Assembly: GCA_012516065.1 (NCBI GenBank)
Contig: JAAYXD010000123.1
Coordinates: 1-36,319, forward strand
Length of the DNA: 36,319 nucleotides
From: Clostridiaceae bacterium
Lineage (GTDB): Bacteria > Bacillota > Clostridia > DSM-8532
Reading direction: 5' to 3'
The translations under genes were made by a program, and so were the position numbers. Below are positions 1-9,036 of the stretch, piece by piece (within the stretch, counting starts at the first letter, position 1; every line of letters begins with the position of its first letter). The notes below the pieces were generated by a model. The model was not told the DNA's origin. It did not search any database and saw nothing but the letters and a program-made list of their open reading frames with translations.

Positions 1-14
1 ATATACGCCCTTTT

Positions 15-50
15 AAAGCGTAAGAAGCGTTTACACGCTTCTTACGACAA
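15..50 (-). terminator. Hairpin downstream of rny
   Basis: A perfect 12-bp inverted repeat, CGTAAGAAGCGT with ACGCTTCTTACG, encloses a 4-nt loop just after the rny stop. The T tract after the stem on the minus strand is short (CTTT), so this may be a weak terminator or a 3' end-stabilising hairpin. Confidence 0.65.
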
Positions 51-72
51 AATTTTATTATCTGATAAATAA

Positions 73-1623
73 CTATTTCGCATATTCAACAGTTCGTGTT
101 TCCCGAATCACATGCACTTTGATCTGGCCGGGATAGTCAAGCTCGTTTTCAATACGCTTGACAATATCTCTTGCGACCATTACCATGCCGTCATCATTAA
201 TATCTTCGGGTTTAACCATAATTCGTATTTCCCGTCCGGCTTGTATCGCAAAAGATTTTTCGACTCCGGCAAAGGAATTTGCGATTTCTTCAAGCTTCTG
301 CAGCCTCTTGATATATGATTCCAGTGTTTCTCTACGGGCCCCGGGCCGCGCTGCCGAAACAGAGTCGGCGGCCTGCACGAGAACAGCTATTATAGATTTC
401 GGTTCGGCATCTCCGTGGTGAGCCATTATGGCATCAATAACCACTTCATGCTCGTTGTATTTTTTGCATAAATCGGCTCCTATTGTAACATGTGAACCTT
501 CAACTTCATGATCCACCGCTTTGCCGATGTCATGCAAAAGGCCGGCGCGTTTTGCAAGGGCTACATCTTCGCCCAGCTCACCCGCCATAAGTCCGGCCAA
601 ATTCGCAACTTCAATGGAATGAGTAAGTACGTTCTGCCCGTAGCTAGTTCTGAACTTGAGTTTTCCAAGCAGCCTGACCAGTTCGGGATGCAGCCCGTAA
701 ACACCTGTTTCAAATGTCGCATGATCGCCTTCTTCGCGGATTGTATTTTCAACCTCTTTCCTGGCCTTATCCACCATTTCTTCAATACGAGCAGGATGAA
801 TTCTGCCGTCCAGGATAAGTTTTTCAAGGGTAATCCTCGCAACTTCACGACGTATAGGATCAAAACCCGATAGAATTACCGCTTCAGGAGTATCGTCAAT
901 GATCAGGTCTATTCCGGTTAAAGTTTCCAATGTGCGAATATTTCTGCCTTCCCGGCCGATAATTCTCCCTTTCATTTCATCGTTCGGCAAAGATACAACC
1001 GAAACAGTGATTTCCGAAACATGATCGGCGGCACATTTCTGAATCGCCGTTGCCAACACTTCTTTCGCTTTCCTGTTCGCTTCTTCTTTTGCCTTATCGT
1101 AAATGTCCTTGACCAGAATAGCAGCTTCGTGTTTTACTTCATCTTCAATATTCTTCAACAGGTATTCTTTTGCTTCTTCAACGGATAACCCCGAAATTTT
1201 CTCAAGCTTTTCAAGCTGCTGCCTGTACAGTTCTTCGATCTTTTCCTGTTTTTCTTCAATTTCTTTTATTTGCCTGTTAAGCCCTTCCTCTTTTTTCTCG
1301 AGGGCATCCATTTTCTTTTCTAGGGTTTCGTCCTTTTGCTGAAGTCGCCTTTCGGTTCTCTGGATCTCAAGCCTTCTTTCCTTTACTTCCTTTTCAAGCT
1401 CAACTCTGCTTTTGTGTATTTCTTCTCTGGCTTCAAAAAGAGCTTCTCTTTTCTTTCTTTCAGCTATTTTCTCAGCTTCACTTACGATTCGCTGTCCTTC
1501 CAATTCGGCGCTGCCTATTTCGGCTTCCGCTACCTTTTTTCTATGCTCAATTCCTTTACGGAACATAATAAGTGAACTGATAACTGCGACAACCAAGCCT
1601 GCTCCTAAACCTAAAAACAACAT
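73..1623 (-). CDS. rny: Ribonuclease Y
   Basis: This is a membrane-anchored endoribonuclease that initiates mRNA decay in Firmicutes. The N-terminus is one hydrophobic segment, followed by a long charged coiled coil (about residues 30-200), a KH domain with [15 protein letters not shown] (about 227-240) and an HD domain with the metal-binding pair LLHDIGKA (about 370). The product is about 516-523 residues, normal for the family. The open frame extends to a GTG at 1644, but that codon overlaps the AAGGAGG ribosome binding site. The ATG at 1623 ([10 protein letters not shown]) gives a more sensible membrane anchor, although its spacing from the strong site is long, so the start is uncertain. 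The gene has its own promoter at 1917-1945 and so a leader of about 260-290 nt. Confidence 0.96.
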   Translation of the reverse strand: MLFLGLGAGLVVAVISSLIMFRKGIEHRKKVAEAEIGSAELEGQRIVSEAEKIAERKKREALFEAREEIHKSRVELEKEVKERRLEIQRTERRLQQKDETLEKKMDALEKKEEGLNRQIKEIEEKQEKIEELYRQQLEKLEKISGLSVEEAKEYLLKNIEDEVKHEAAILVKDIYDKAKEEANRKAKEVLATAIQKCAADHVSEITVSVVSLPNDEMKGRIIGREGRNIRTLETLTGIDLIIDDTPEAVILSGFDPIRREVARITLEKLILDGRIHPARIEEMVDKARKEVENTIREEGDHATFETGVYGLHPELVRLLGKLKFRTSYGQNVLTHSIEVANLAGLMAGELGEDVALAKRAGLLHDIGKAVDHEVEGSHVTIGADLCKKYNEHEVVIDAIMAHHGDAEPKSIIAVLVQAADSVSAARPGARRETLESYIKRLQKLEEIANSFAGVEKSFAIQAGREIRIMVKPEDINDDGMVMVARDIVKRIENELDYPGQIKVHVIRETRTVEYAK

Positions 1624-1916
1624 AAAATAACCTATATCCCTCACCTCCTTATCGACTGTAGCTTACAACCGGTTATCTCCTGTAAAACGTTTATTACATA
1701 TAAGAATTATATTTATCTGCTATAGGCATATATGCAAATTAACGTTCAGTTTATACGGTGTTCCTTATCTTATCTGTTTTCGCAATCAAAACACCGCCAT
1801 TTCGACAATAACCGGCAGTTTTTTTTATAATGGCGTCAAAGCTTTAAAATTCATAATATAGAGCAAACAAACGCAAAATCAATGCGGTTTACGCTGCAGA
1901 AGCTTACGCTATCAAC

Positions 1917-1945
1917 ATTGTAAACTTTTTTCAAAATAGTGTCAA
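1917..1945 (-). promoter_or_regulatory. SigA-type promoter of rny
   Basis: On the minus strand a perfect -35 box TTGACA (1940-1945) is followed by 17 nt and TACAAT (1917-1922). It reads toward rny and is the only near-consensus promoter I found between folD and rny. Confidence 0.75.
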
Positions 1946-2006
1946 GAAACGGACACAGCTATTTGACGATACCGGTAAGACCTGGCTTTGAACGGTAACT
2001 TTGAAC

Positions 2007-2041
2007 TATTGTACAACTCATCAAAGGACTTTTGTACAATA
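2007..2041. repeat. Spaced inverted repeat TATTGTACAA/TTGTACAATA
   Basis: Two perfect 10-nt arms (2007-2016 and 2032-2041) are separated by 15 nt. The repeat lies downstream of folD and about 60-120 nt upstream of the rny promoter. It has no T tract and little GC, so it is unlikely to be a terminator; a protein-binding site is possible. Confidence 0.5.
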
Positions 2042-2079
2042 AAATGAAACATGAACGGAATTCAGCTTGAAATATATGA

Positions 2080-2949
2080 TCAAAACGTTGATAAGCCCGC
2101 CGAAACTCGCATTTCTGCGGCCTTCACCGTGTTTTTCATAAGCATCGCGATTGTCATCGGCCCTACGCCGCCCGGAACGGGTGTTATATACGAAGCAACA
2201 CTCTTTGCCCCGTCGAAGTCAACATCACCGCATAACTTTCCGTTTTCCATTCTGTTTATCCCTACATCAATTACAACCGCTCCCGGCTTAATAAAATCGG
2301 CTTTTATCAGTTCAGGTTTACCGACAGCCACTACAAGCACATCAGCCCTTCTGCACACGGATTTCAAATCCTTTGTCCTCGAATGGCAAACGGTGACGGT
2401 GGCATGTTCATGCAGGAGCAGCATTGCCATAGGCTTTCCGACAATGTTGCTTCGCCCGACAACCACGCATTCGCTGCCTTTCAAATCAATGCCCGTACGG
2501 TGTATCAATTCCATAACCCCGGCGGGTGTGCACGGCAGGAATTTATAGTTGCCTATCATAATCTTCCCGACATTTACCGGGTGGAATGCGTCCACATCCT
2601 TGTCAGGGTCGATTTCGAACAATACCCTTTCACTGTTTATATGCTGCGGCAGCGGTAGCTGGACAAGTATTCCATGTACATTTTTGTCGCCGTTCAATGT
2701 TTTAATAAGTTCAATAACCTCTTCTTCGCTTGTTTCTGCCGGCAGTGCATATTCGAAAGAACGAATTCCGATTTCATCGCAGACCTTTTTTTTGTTATTC
2801 ACATATATGCGTGAAGCCGGATCATCGCCGACAATAACAACCGCAAGCCCGGGCTGAACTCCATTTCTTTTCAGTTTTTCAACGTCATTTTTCAAACCAA
2901 GTCTTATTTCTGAAGCTATATCGCGTCCGTTTATTATTTTGGCTTCCAA
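2080..2949 (-). CDS. folD: Methylenetetrahydrofolate dehydrogenase / cyclohydrolase
   Basis: This bifunctional cytosolic enzyme interconverts 5,10-methylene-, 5,10-methenyl- and 10-formyl-tetrahydrofolate using NAD(P). Visible family signatures are the YVNNKKKVCDEIGI region with the catalytic Lys (about residues 50-60), the PLPQH segment (about 100), KDVDAFHP, the nucleotide-binding VVVGRSNIVGKPMAMLL stretch and PVPGGVGPMTIAML near the C-terminus. The length of 289 residues is typical. The start is a TTG with AGGAGA nine bases upstream. A second folate gene, 5-formyl-THF cyclo-ligase, lies far away at 34.3 kb. The gene follows the epimerase-family gene by about 110 nt on the same strand. Confidence 0.97.
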   Translation of the reverse strand: MEAKIINGRDIASEIRLGLKNDVEKLKRNGVQPGLAVVIVGDDPASRIYVNNKKKVCDEIGIRSFEYALPAETSEEEVIELIKTLNGDKNVHGILVQLPLPQHINSERVLFEIDPDKDVDAFHPVNVGKIMIGNYKFLPCTPAGVMELIHRTGIDLKGSECVVVGRSNIVGKPMAMLLLHEHATVTVCHSRTKDLKSVCRRADVLVVAVGKPELIKADFIKPGAVVIDVGINRMENGKLCGDVDFDGAKSVASYITPVPGGVGPMTIAMLMKNTVKAAEMRVSAGLSTF

Positions 2950-3056
2950 CTAAAAACTCTCCTGTTCCTTTGCTCCAATACTTATAAAACAATACACAAA
3001 AGCGCTTGAGCTTTGAATTATTCTACGGCACAAAACCGGAATTGTCAAGTTATTCC

Positions 3057-4250
3057 TTAACGTACGGCGGACAGGTATTCCAGGCAGAAACGGCTGTTGT
3101 GATAAGGCGTTTTCCATGTATCCGCTTTCGGCAGGTGTGTTTTCGGATTTCCTATTCTTGTAACGGAACTGAACCATTCGCCGTACCGGTGATCAACGAT
3201 ATATTTATCGATAAATTCCCAAGTCTTTATCACCGCATCGGAATATTTGCTGTCGCCGGAAAGAATATACGCGTTCAGAAAACCGGATACGGCCTCGGCC
3301 TGCGCCCACCAGTTCTTATCAAAATCAATGCTGTACGGCGCCGATACCTGGTTATAGATGCCTCCGAAAACATCGTCATATCCTTCGTTATAAACGGCTT
3401 CGGCCATTTTCAGTGAAGCGTTTACGGCCAAATCTTTAAGTTCTTCTTCGCCCGATATCACGGCTGCCTTATATATAAGCCGGCTTGCGGCAATATCGTG
3501 CCCAAACGAAACAATATCCGAAACCGGTACCCAGTTTTCGGTAAAATACAGCTTTAAATGCTCGCTCTTTTGACTATATATTTTTTCAACTATTAAACGT
3601 ACGAGCGCGGTAAGTTTTTCTTCAGGCAGATTTCCCGGAGCAGCCCCGTACAGGTTCGTATAAGCGTCAAGTATATGTAAATGCGTACTCGCGCTCTTTG
3701 CCGCATTGATGTCGTCCTGCCTCGCCGTCTTATCTGCGGCAGGCTTCCAGTCCTCCGAAAACGCGCTGAAATAACCGCCGTGCATATCGTCAAAGCTGTT
3801 TTTCTCAATAAGCCCGAACAGTTCGACAGCGATTGAAATGCTTTCGCTGTTTCCGGTCACCCTGTAAAATTCCGACAGCCCGTTTATTCCTGCAGCAATG
3901 CCGCAGACCACCTTTTTCCTGTTTGTCGGGCTGCCTTTATAATCAACGGTATAATACAGCCCTCCGTACTTCTGATCATAAAAAGCATCCCTCAGGAACC
4001 GGAAAGCATGCTCCGCTGTTTTTCTGTAGTTTTCATCCTTAAAAACCGAATACGCGGCGGAAAACGTCCACAATACCTGTGAAATAAGAACACAGCTTTT
4101 ATCAGCCGTTTTGTCAATGCTCAAATCATTGGCCGCGCGGCCGTAAAAGCCGCCGAATTCGCTGTCAAGCATTTGATTTTCCCAAAAAGGCAGTATGTTT
4201 TCGAGCAGTTCCTTTTGTATCCTGTCTCTTATCGATAACAGTTCCTGCAT
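3057..4250 (-). CDS. Divergent cellobiose 2-epimerase / N-acylglucosamine 2-epimerase family protein
   Basis: The 397 residues show the (alpha/alpha)6-barrel AGE/cellobiose-epimerase pattern: GGFYG near 33-37, LWTFSAAY (60-67), GGLYYTVDYKG (96-106), LHILDAYT (191-198), GHDI (250-253), NWWAQAEAV (313-321) and YHNSRFCLE (383-391). The histidines matching the catalytic set (192, 251, 384), the Trp pair and Glu319 are kept. Compared with my recall of the Ruminococcus albus enzyme, the Arg of the SRILW motif is Gln58, the Glu of GHDIE is Ala254 and the following Trp is Arg257; the QxFAIY-type loop also differs (near 118-124). I read the key codons directly. Fold membership is secure. Epimerase activity on cellobiose is doubtful, and another sugar or a non-catalytic role is possible. 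The ribosome binding site is GGAGGTGA, 6 nt before ATG. Confidence 0.85.
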   Translation of the reverse strand: MQELLSIRDRIQKELLENILPFWENQMLDSEFGGFYGRAANDLSIDKTADKSCVLISQVLWTFSAAYSVFKDENYRKTAEHAFRFLRDAFYDQKYGGLYYTVDYKGSPTNRKKVVCGIAAGINGLSEFYRVTGNSESISIAVELFGLIEKNSFDDMHGGYFSAFSEDWKPAADKTARQDDINAAKSASTHLHILDAYTNLYGAAPGNLPEEKLTALVRLIVEKIYSQKSEHLKLYFTENWVPVSDIVSFGHDIAASRLIYKAAVISGEEELKDLAVNASLKMAEAVYNEGYDDVFGGIYNQVSAPYSIDFDKNWWAQAEAVSGFLNAYILSGDSKYSDAVIKTWEFIDKYIVDHRYGEWFSSVTRIGNPKTHLPKADTWKTPYHNSRFCLEYLSAVR

Positions 4251-4297
4251 AGGCCGTCACCTCCGCCAACATATCAATATCTATCAACACACGCGGA

Positions 4298-6088
4298 TCA
4301 CGAAGCTATCAGCGAGCGGTAACCCGGATGCCGGTACAGCGTTTTAAAATCGGGCTCTTCCTTGATCCTGGCGGCAAACGTAGGATCCAGCTCGAGTACT
4401 TTTTTCAGCAAATCAATGGCAATGTCCTTCTCGCCCATGTGCGTGTACACTTTCGACAAGCCGTATATCAGTTCAGCATCGTCAGGGTAATTTGACATCC
4501 CTGCCTTGCATATTCTTATAGCTTTTGCGTAATCCCTTTTTTTCAGCAGCGCAGCGGTATAATGGTAGTACAGCATCGGATCGTTCCGGTTCAGGTCATA
4601 CGCCTTTTCGAAATAAACTATCGCGTCCTCGAGCCTTCTCGACATTTCGAGGACAATCCCGAGGTTGAAATGAAGCTGGTATGATTTATTAAAAGCACGT
4701 ATCCCTTTTTCAAATACCTGCACCGATTCCCTGTAACGCTTCATCTGCCCGAGCAGAACGCCGAGGTAGTTGAACGCGTCTTCCAGGAGTTCGTCGCTTT
4801 GTATTGACTTATACAAAACCTCAACGGCCTTTTCTTTTTTCCCGACCTCATCGAGAAGTGTTCCATAATAGTAAAGAAGAGTACTATCCGTCTGGTTTTG
4901 CGCGATGCCCGCTTCATATGTCCTTAAAGCGTCTTCGTTATTGCCCATAGATCTCTGTGCAAGCGCAAGATGATAGTAATGAGAAGTCTCGGCGGGCTCC
5001 ATTTCTATAAGGGTATTAAAACATTCAACGGCCTTGTCGTAGATTTTTTCCTTGATGGCCGCTTTGCCGCGCCATTTTAATGCCTCAATCTGTTTTTCGT
5101 TTGCTTTAACCGCCTCGTCCAAAATTTCAAGAGCCTTTTTCGTATCGCCCTTTTTATAGTAAATAGAGCCGAGAACAACCCGCATAACGCTGTCCCTGAC
5201 ATCCATCCGTCCTTTTTCGAGGTATTCAATGGCCTTATCGTCCATGCCTATTTTAAGATAAGCCCTCGCAATGTTTTTATATGCCACCGTTAAATCCGGC
5301 TTCTTTTCGAGCACTTTTTTAAAACGCCGGATCGAATGTTCATATTTTCCTAAATTATAAAGCGAATAACCGATGTTAAACTCAATAACGATATCGAGAT
5401 CATCGGGAAGATAGTGCTTATGGCCTTTTTCGACTTCTTCAAAATCCTTCCCCCACTGTTTTTCCTGCTTAACCAACTCATATGCTCTCCTGAGGTATTT
5501 GTAGGCTTCCCTGTATCTGCCGATGAAACAATGCAAAAACCCCGTATTATAACAAATCAAATGGGAATCAGGTATGATTTCGCATAAAAAACGGTACTGT
5601 TCGACTGCCGTTTCGTACTTCTCGAGGTTAATCAGACGCTGCGTAATGATCAGCTTCTTTTTTATATTTTCCAAAATGTGCGGGTCCTGAATCGATAAGG
5701 AGCGGTATACATCCATTGCATGGATTTCCCTCTTCCAAAGCTCGGCGTTTTTAAGAAAACTTGAACTGTCCGGGTCCTGCCCGCGCTTTTCCTTCTTTTC
5801 GATGAACGGGACCGTTACGCCCATTTTTCTTATTTTCCTGTAAAAAACAATATGATCAATTGCAACAACAAACGCCGGTAAAATAATTCCCGCCGCTATC
5901 GCGGCGATCTCAACTACCGGAATTGTTAAAACGTTCTGAACAAGCGCAAAAACAATAACCGTCGCCGAAAAAAGCTGTATGCCCAAAATCGCGCCTGTTA
6001 TAACCGACGGTCTTCTAATAAAGCGGTTCATCATGTATAAAGCAGTTAAACATGCTGCAACTGCCACAAAAACCAACGGGATGTTCAT
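4298..6088 (-). CDS. Membrane-anchored tetratricopeptide repeat protein
   Basis: Residues 1 to about 90 contain three hydrophobic segments, followed by a cytosolic-type region of about 500 residues built from roughly ten TPR units. Each has the alternating small/large pattern, e.g. IEFNIGYSLYNLGKYEHSI, VAYKNIARAYLKIGMDDKAI and LHFNLGIVLEMSRRLEDAI. TPR arrays bind protein partners; no enzymatic domain is visible. The gene follows ftsK/spoIIIE by 46 nt on the same strand with its own GGAGG site 7 nt before ATG, so co-transcription with the DNA translocase is likely. A role in assembling a membrane complex is plausible, but the partner cannot be named from sequence. Confidence 0.85.
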   Translation of the reverse strand: MNIPLVFVAVAACLTALYMMNRFIRRPSVITGAILGIQLFSATVIVFALVQNVLTIPVVEIAAIAAGIILPAFVVAIDHIVFYRKIRKMGVTVPFIEKKEKRGQDPDSSSFLKNAELWKREIHAMDVYRSLSIQDPHILENIKKKLIITQRLINLEKYETAVEQYRFLCEIIPDSHLICYNTGFLHCFIGRYREAYKYLRRAYELVKQEKQWGKDFEEVEKGHKHYLPDDLDIVIEFNIGYSLYNLGKYEHSIRRFKKVLEKKPDLTVAYKNIARAYLKIGMDDKAIEYLEKGRMDVRDSVMRVVLGSIYYKKGDTKKALEILDEAVKANEKQIEALKWRGKAAIKEKIYDKAVECFNTLIEMEPAETSHYYHLALAQRSMGNNEDALRTYEAGIAQNQTDSTLLYYYGTLLDEVGKKEKAVEVLYKSIQSDELLEDAFNYLGVLLGQMKRYRESVQVFEKGIRAFNKSYQLHFNLGIVLEMSRRLEDAIVYFEKAYDLNRNDPMLYYHYTAALLKKRDYAKAIRICKAGMSNYPDDAELIYGLSKVYTHMGEKDIAIDLLKKVLELDPTFAARIKEEPDFKTLYRHPGYRSLIAS

Positions 6089-6134
6089 CTCTCATCCTCC
6101 GAAAAAATGTATTTTATATACCCGATAAAAGGAC

Positions 6135-8582
6135 TTATTCTCTGTCCATTCCTCCCATTTTCATTTCTTCCCACTGTTCCTTGCTGATAAGAACCCTGCG
6201 AGGCTTGCTTCCTTCAAATCCGCTTATGATACCTCTTTCCGCCATCTGGTCGATTATTCTTCCCGCGCGCGCATATCCAACCTTAAAACGCCTTTGAATC
6301 AGGGAAACGGATGCCTGTCCGCAGCTAATAACAAGCTCGATAGCCTGTGGCAGAAGTTCGTCTGCGTCCATCGCAGCCATGTCAGACTCATCGTCAGCCG
6401 CCGTTATTTTTTCGATAACATCCTCATCATACTCCGCAGTAACCTGGCTTTTGACATAGCTTACAACACTTTCAACCTCCCGCTCATCAACAAACGCACC
6501 TTTTACGCGTATCGGCTTCTGCGTACCGACCGGGTAATAGAGCATATCGCCTTTGCCGAGAAGTTTTTCTGCACCGGCCATATCCAATATGGTACGCGAA
6601 TCGACCTGCGACGACACTGCAAATGCAATCCTCGACGGTATGTTGGCTTTTATAACGCCCGTTATGACATTTACCGAAGGACGCTGCGTCGCGATAACAA
6701 GGTGCATCCCGGCCGCACGGGCCATTTGGGCAAGCCTGCAGATCGAATCCTCAACGTCATGCGGCGCTACCATCATCAGGTCGGCAAGCTCATCGATAAT
6801 TATTACTATATGCGGAAGCCTGAAAGCTTCCGGGTCATCCTTAACGGCCTTGTTGTAGCCCGCAAGATCCCTGACTCCCTTCTCAGCAAAAAGCTTATAC
6901 CTGTTCGTCATTTCCTGTACGGCCCATTGCAGCGCTCCGGCAGCTTTTGCGGGGTCTGTAACGACAGGGATAAGAAGATGCGGAACACCGTTATAAGCCC
7001 CAAGCTCGACAACCTTCGGATCAATCAGTACAAGCTTTACTTCTTCCGGAGTCGCCTTGTACAAAAGGCTTACTATTATGCAGTTTATGCAAACGCTCTT
7101 TCCTGATCCCGTTGCGCCCGCAATTAACAAATGCGGCATCTTGGCAAGATCAATGATTATATTCTCTCCTGAAATATCTTTTCCCAAACCTACAGCGAGC
7201 CTCGATTTAAATTTCACAAAATCAGGCGTTTCAAGAACTTCCCGAAGCCTTATCGGCGCAACTTCGCTGTTCGGCACTTCAATACCGACCGCGGCCTTGC
7301 CCGGAATAGGCGCCTCAATTCTTATACCCTGCGCCGCAAGGCTTAACGCGATATCATCGGCAAGATTGACAATGCGGCTTACCTTTACGCCAGGGCTCGG
7401 CTGCAGTTCAAATCTCGTAAACGCCGGGCCTACCGCCACGTTAACTACCTGAACACTGATCCCGAAATTAAGCAGCGTTTCTTCGAGCTTTCTCGCATTT
7501 TCAAGCGCGTCGGCCCTTAATTTCCTCATATTCACGCCTTCGTCATCCGGTGCTTTCAGGCATGAAAAAGGAGGGAAATGATATTCTATCCCCTGTACGG
7601 GTTTAACCCTTGCTTCACTTTCCAGTGATTTTTCGATTTCCCTGGCCGCTCCCGATATTTTTCCGCTCTTTACCCTCACAGTCGTTTCCTGCGTGCCGTT
7701 CGTTTCTTTCCCTTCGGTTAAAAAGCTTTCACGCTGTTCTTGAGCTCTCCTGTTCAGAGGAAAATCAATAATTTTATTGTTCGAAAACGCCCTCTTCGGC
7801 TTGTCCGCAGCGGAAGGTTCATCAAGTTCTTTAAGAAATACCGTTTCGTCTTCATCTTCTTCGTCTTCATCAGCGTCTTCGTATGTATCAATGACGGGTA
7901 AACTGATTTTCTTTACTTTGTCGGCAGCGTGGAACAATGTTTTCTTTATTGAAATTTCGGTAATCAGCATAGCTACAATAATCCCCGATGTAGCAAGCAC
8001 AATAATCGTTCCGGTTTTTTGCAGCAGGAAAATAAGCGGCACGCTGATCACTCCGCCGATAACGCCGCCGTTAAGCGTGTACGGCACTTTTGTGACCCCG
8101 CGCCCATGCTGGTAAAAAACCTTCAGATACTGGAACAGGGACATGTTCACGTAATCAGACTGGTTGAACGAACCAACCTGGAAAATCGCCGCGACTATGA
8201 TTAAAAGCAGTAAAACAAGAAGCGCCTTATTTCTTATTCGCGGTCTCTGCGGGAAGAATATATGCAAAAGTCCGTAAATGAAAATCAGAGGAGGCATTAC
8301 AAAAGCGACAAAACCGAACAGACCGGTCAGGACATGCAGAATTATTTCACCGATAATACCTGTGGTATTTCGAGTGTAAATACTCAGCCCAAATAGAATG
8401 CTTAAGGCTATAAGAATCACGCCTGTAAATTCACGCCGCTGACGTTTGTTCTTTGCGCTTGACCTGCCGGCGGCGGCTGCTTTTTTATTTCCGCCGCTTC
8501 CTGTAGTTCGGGCGGTCCTTCTTGAGCCGGCTTTTTTATCAACACCGTATACTTTTTTTTTCTTTTGTACCGTTCTTGACAA
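6135..8582 (-). CDS. ftsK: DNA translocase FtsK/SpoIIIE
   Basis: This hexameric, septum-located ATPase pumps double-stranded DNA, clearing the septum at division and, in spore formers, moving the chromosome into the forespore. The layout is a basic N-terminus, about four membrane segments (residues 52-210), an acidic Asp/Glu-rich linker (235-250), the alpha/beta motor with Walker A GATGSGKS (489-496) and Walker B IIIDELAD (594-601), and a C-terminal winged-helix gamma domain (about 740-805; ASVSLIQRRFKVGYARAG) that reads orienting DNA motifs. The length of 815 residues fits SpoIIIE-type proteins. The start is TTG, with GGGAGG ten bases upstream. FtsK usually activates XerCD; a XerD-like gene is present 6 kb away. 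Confidence 0.97.
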   Translation of the reverse strand: MSRTVQKKKKVYGVDKKAGSRRTARTTGSGGNKKAAAAGRSSAKNKRQRREFTGVILIALSILFGLSIYTRNTTGIIGEIILHVLTGLFGFVAFVMPPLIFIYGLLHIFFPQRPRIRNKALLVLLLLIIVAAIFQVGSFNQSDYVNMSLFQYLKVFYQHGRGVTKVPYTLNGGVIGGVISVPLIFLLQKTGTIIVLATSGIIVAMLITEISIKKTLFHAADKVKKISLPVIDTYEDADEDEEDEDETVFLKELDEPSAADKPKRAFSNNKIIDFPLNRRAQEQRESFLTEGKETNGTQETTVRVKSGKISGAAREIEKSLESEARVKPVQGIEYHFPPFSCLKAPDDEGVNMRKLRADALENARKLEETLLNFGISVQVVNVAVGPAFTRFELQPSPGVKVSRIVNLADDIALSLAAQGIRIEAPIPGKAAVGIEVPNSEVAPIRLREVLETPDFVKFKSRLAVGLGKDISGENIIIDLAKMPHLLIAGATGSGKSVCINCIIVSLLYKATPEEVKLVLIDPKVVELGAYNGVPHLLIPVVTDPAKAAGALQWAVQEMTNRYKLFAEKGVRDLAGYNKAVKDDPEAFRLPHIVIIIDELADLMMVAPHDVEDSICRLAQMARAAGMHLVIATQRPSVNVITGVIKANIPSRIAFAVSSQVDSRTILDMAGAEKLLGKGDMLYYPVGTQKPIRVKGAFVDEREVESVVSYVKSQVTAEYDEDVIEKITAADDESDMAAMDADELLPQAIELVISCGQASVSLIQRRFKVGYARAGRIIDQMAERGIISGFEGSKPRRVLISKEQWEEMKMGGMDRE

Positions 8583-8644
8583 AACAATAAACCTCCCGGA
8601 ATAACATTTACAAATCCAAAAACGCGGCCTGCCAATCTAATTTT

Positions 8645-8674
8645 ACTATACCATATCATAGCAAATTGCCGCAA
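8645..8674 (-). promoter_or_regulatory. Candidate promoter of ftsK
   Basis: On the minus strand TTGCGG (8669-8674), 18 nt and TATAGT (8645-8650) lie about 60 nt before the ftsK start. The -35 matches the consensus at four of six positions. Confidence 0.5.
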
Positions 8675-8732
8675 GTTATCGGCTTCATTAGTTTACGCAA
8701 TTGCCCTTATGTCTCGTTTCTCATCTTTATTC

Positions 8733-8941
8733 CGCCTGTCTTCACCGAAAGCACCCGAACCACCGCTGAGCTTTGTCATATATTCATAGAACTGCCCAAA
8801 TGCGGGAAGAACTATTGTACAATAACGGAAACTACAGCGGAATGCAGCATAGAGATGTATTGTCAGAGCGAGGATAAGCAAGTCGACTGTTTAAGCAAAA
8901 ATGCTTCCTGCAATAAATGGGTGTTTCGGTAAAGACGGGCG
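8733..8941. repeat. Repeat locus A: two outward-facing repeat ends
   Basis: The left end (8733-8757, CTTCACCGAAAGCACCCG) and right end (8919-8941, GGGTGTTTCGGTAAAGACGG) are imperfect inverted copies of the end seen at the other repeat loci (TTTCGGTGACGACGGG). About 160 nt lie between them; only the first bases inside the left end (CCACCGCTG) still resemble the core hairpin. The two ends face the ftsK and yjbQ promoters. It could be a decayed pair of elements or a MITE-like unit with terminal inverted repeats. Confidence 0.55.
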
Positions 8942-8955
8942 ATATGAATTACGCC

Positions 8956-8984
8956 TTGTTTACAGGCAAAAAAGAGTATACAAT
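8956..8984 (+). promoter_or_regulatory. Candidate promoter of the YjbQ-family gene
   Basis: TTGTTT (8956-8961), 17 nt and TACAAT (8979-8984) lie about 50 nt upstream of the ATG at 9037 and 15 nt beyond the right end of repeat locus A. Confidence 0.6.
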
Positions 8985-9036
8985 AATGTAACGGGAATTC
9001 GGCCCGGATTCCGGGTATGTGAAAGGAGCATAAATT

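Larger units (their letters stand above)
1645..2079. other. rny leader and folD-rny intergenic region
   Basis: I see no gene in this gap of about 435 nt. It holds the rny ribosome binding site (next to 1644), a long A/T-rich leader, a consensus promoter (1917-1945) and, next to the folD stop, a spaced inverted repeat TATTGTACAA / TTGTACAATA (2007-2041). I could not assign a known riboswitch to the leader. Confidence 0.6.
8583..9036. other. ftsK-yjbQ divergent intergenic region
   Basis: This gap of about 454 nt separates divergent ftsK and the YjbQ-family gene. It contains an ftsK promoter candidate (8645-8674), a repeat locus bounded by two inverted copies of the family end (8733-8941), a perfect 12-bp palindrome TATTGTACAATA (8813-8824) and the yjbQ promoter (8956-8984). 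Open frames here show no coding character. Confidence 0.6.

Noticed and set aside
2950-3177. Minus-strand open frame of 75 codons before folD
   Set aside because: It overlaps the 3' end of the epimerase-family gene in another frame and has no domain features. Only the folD start signal is needed here.
6294-7106. Plus-strand open frame of 270 codons opposite ftsK
   Set aside because: It overlaps the motor domain of ftsK on the other strand, and its composition (many Arg, Tyr, Cys) is that of a shadow frame.
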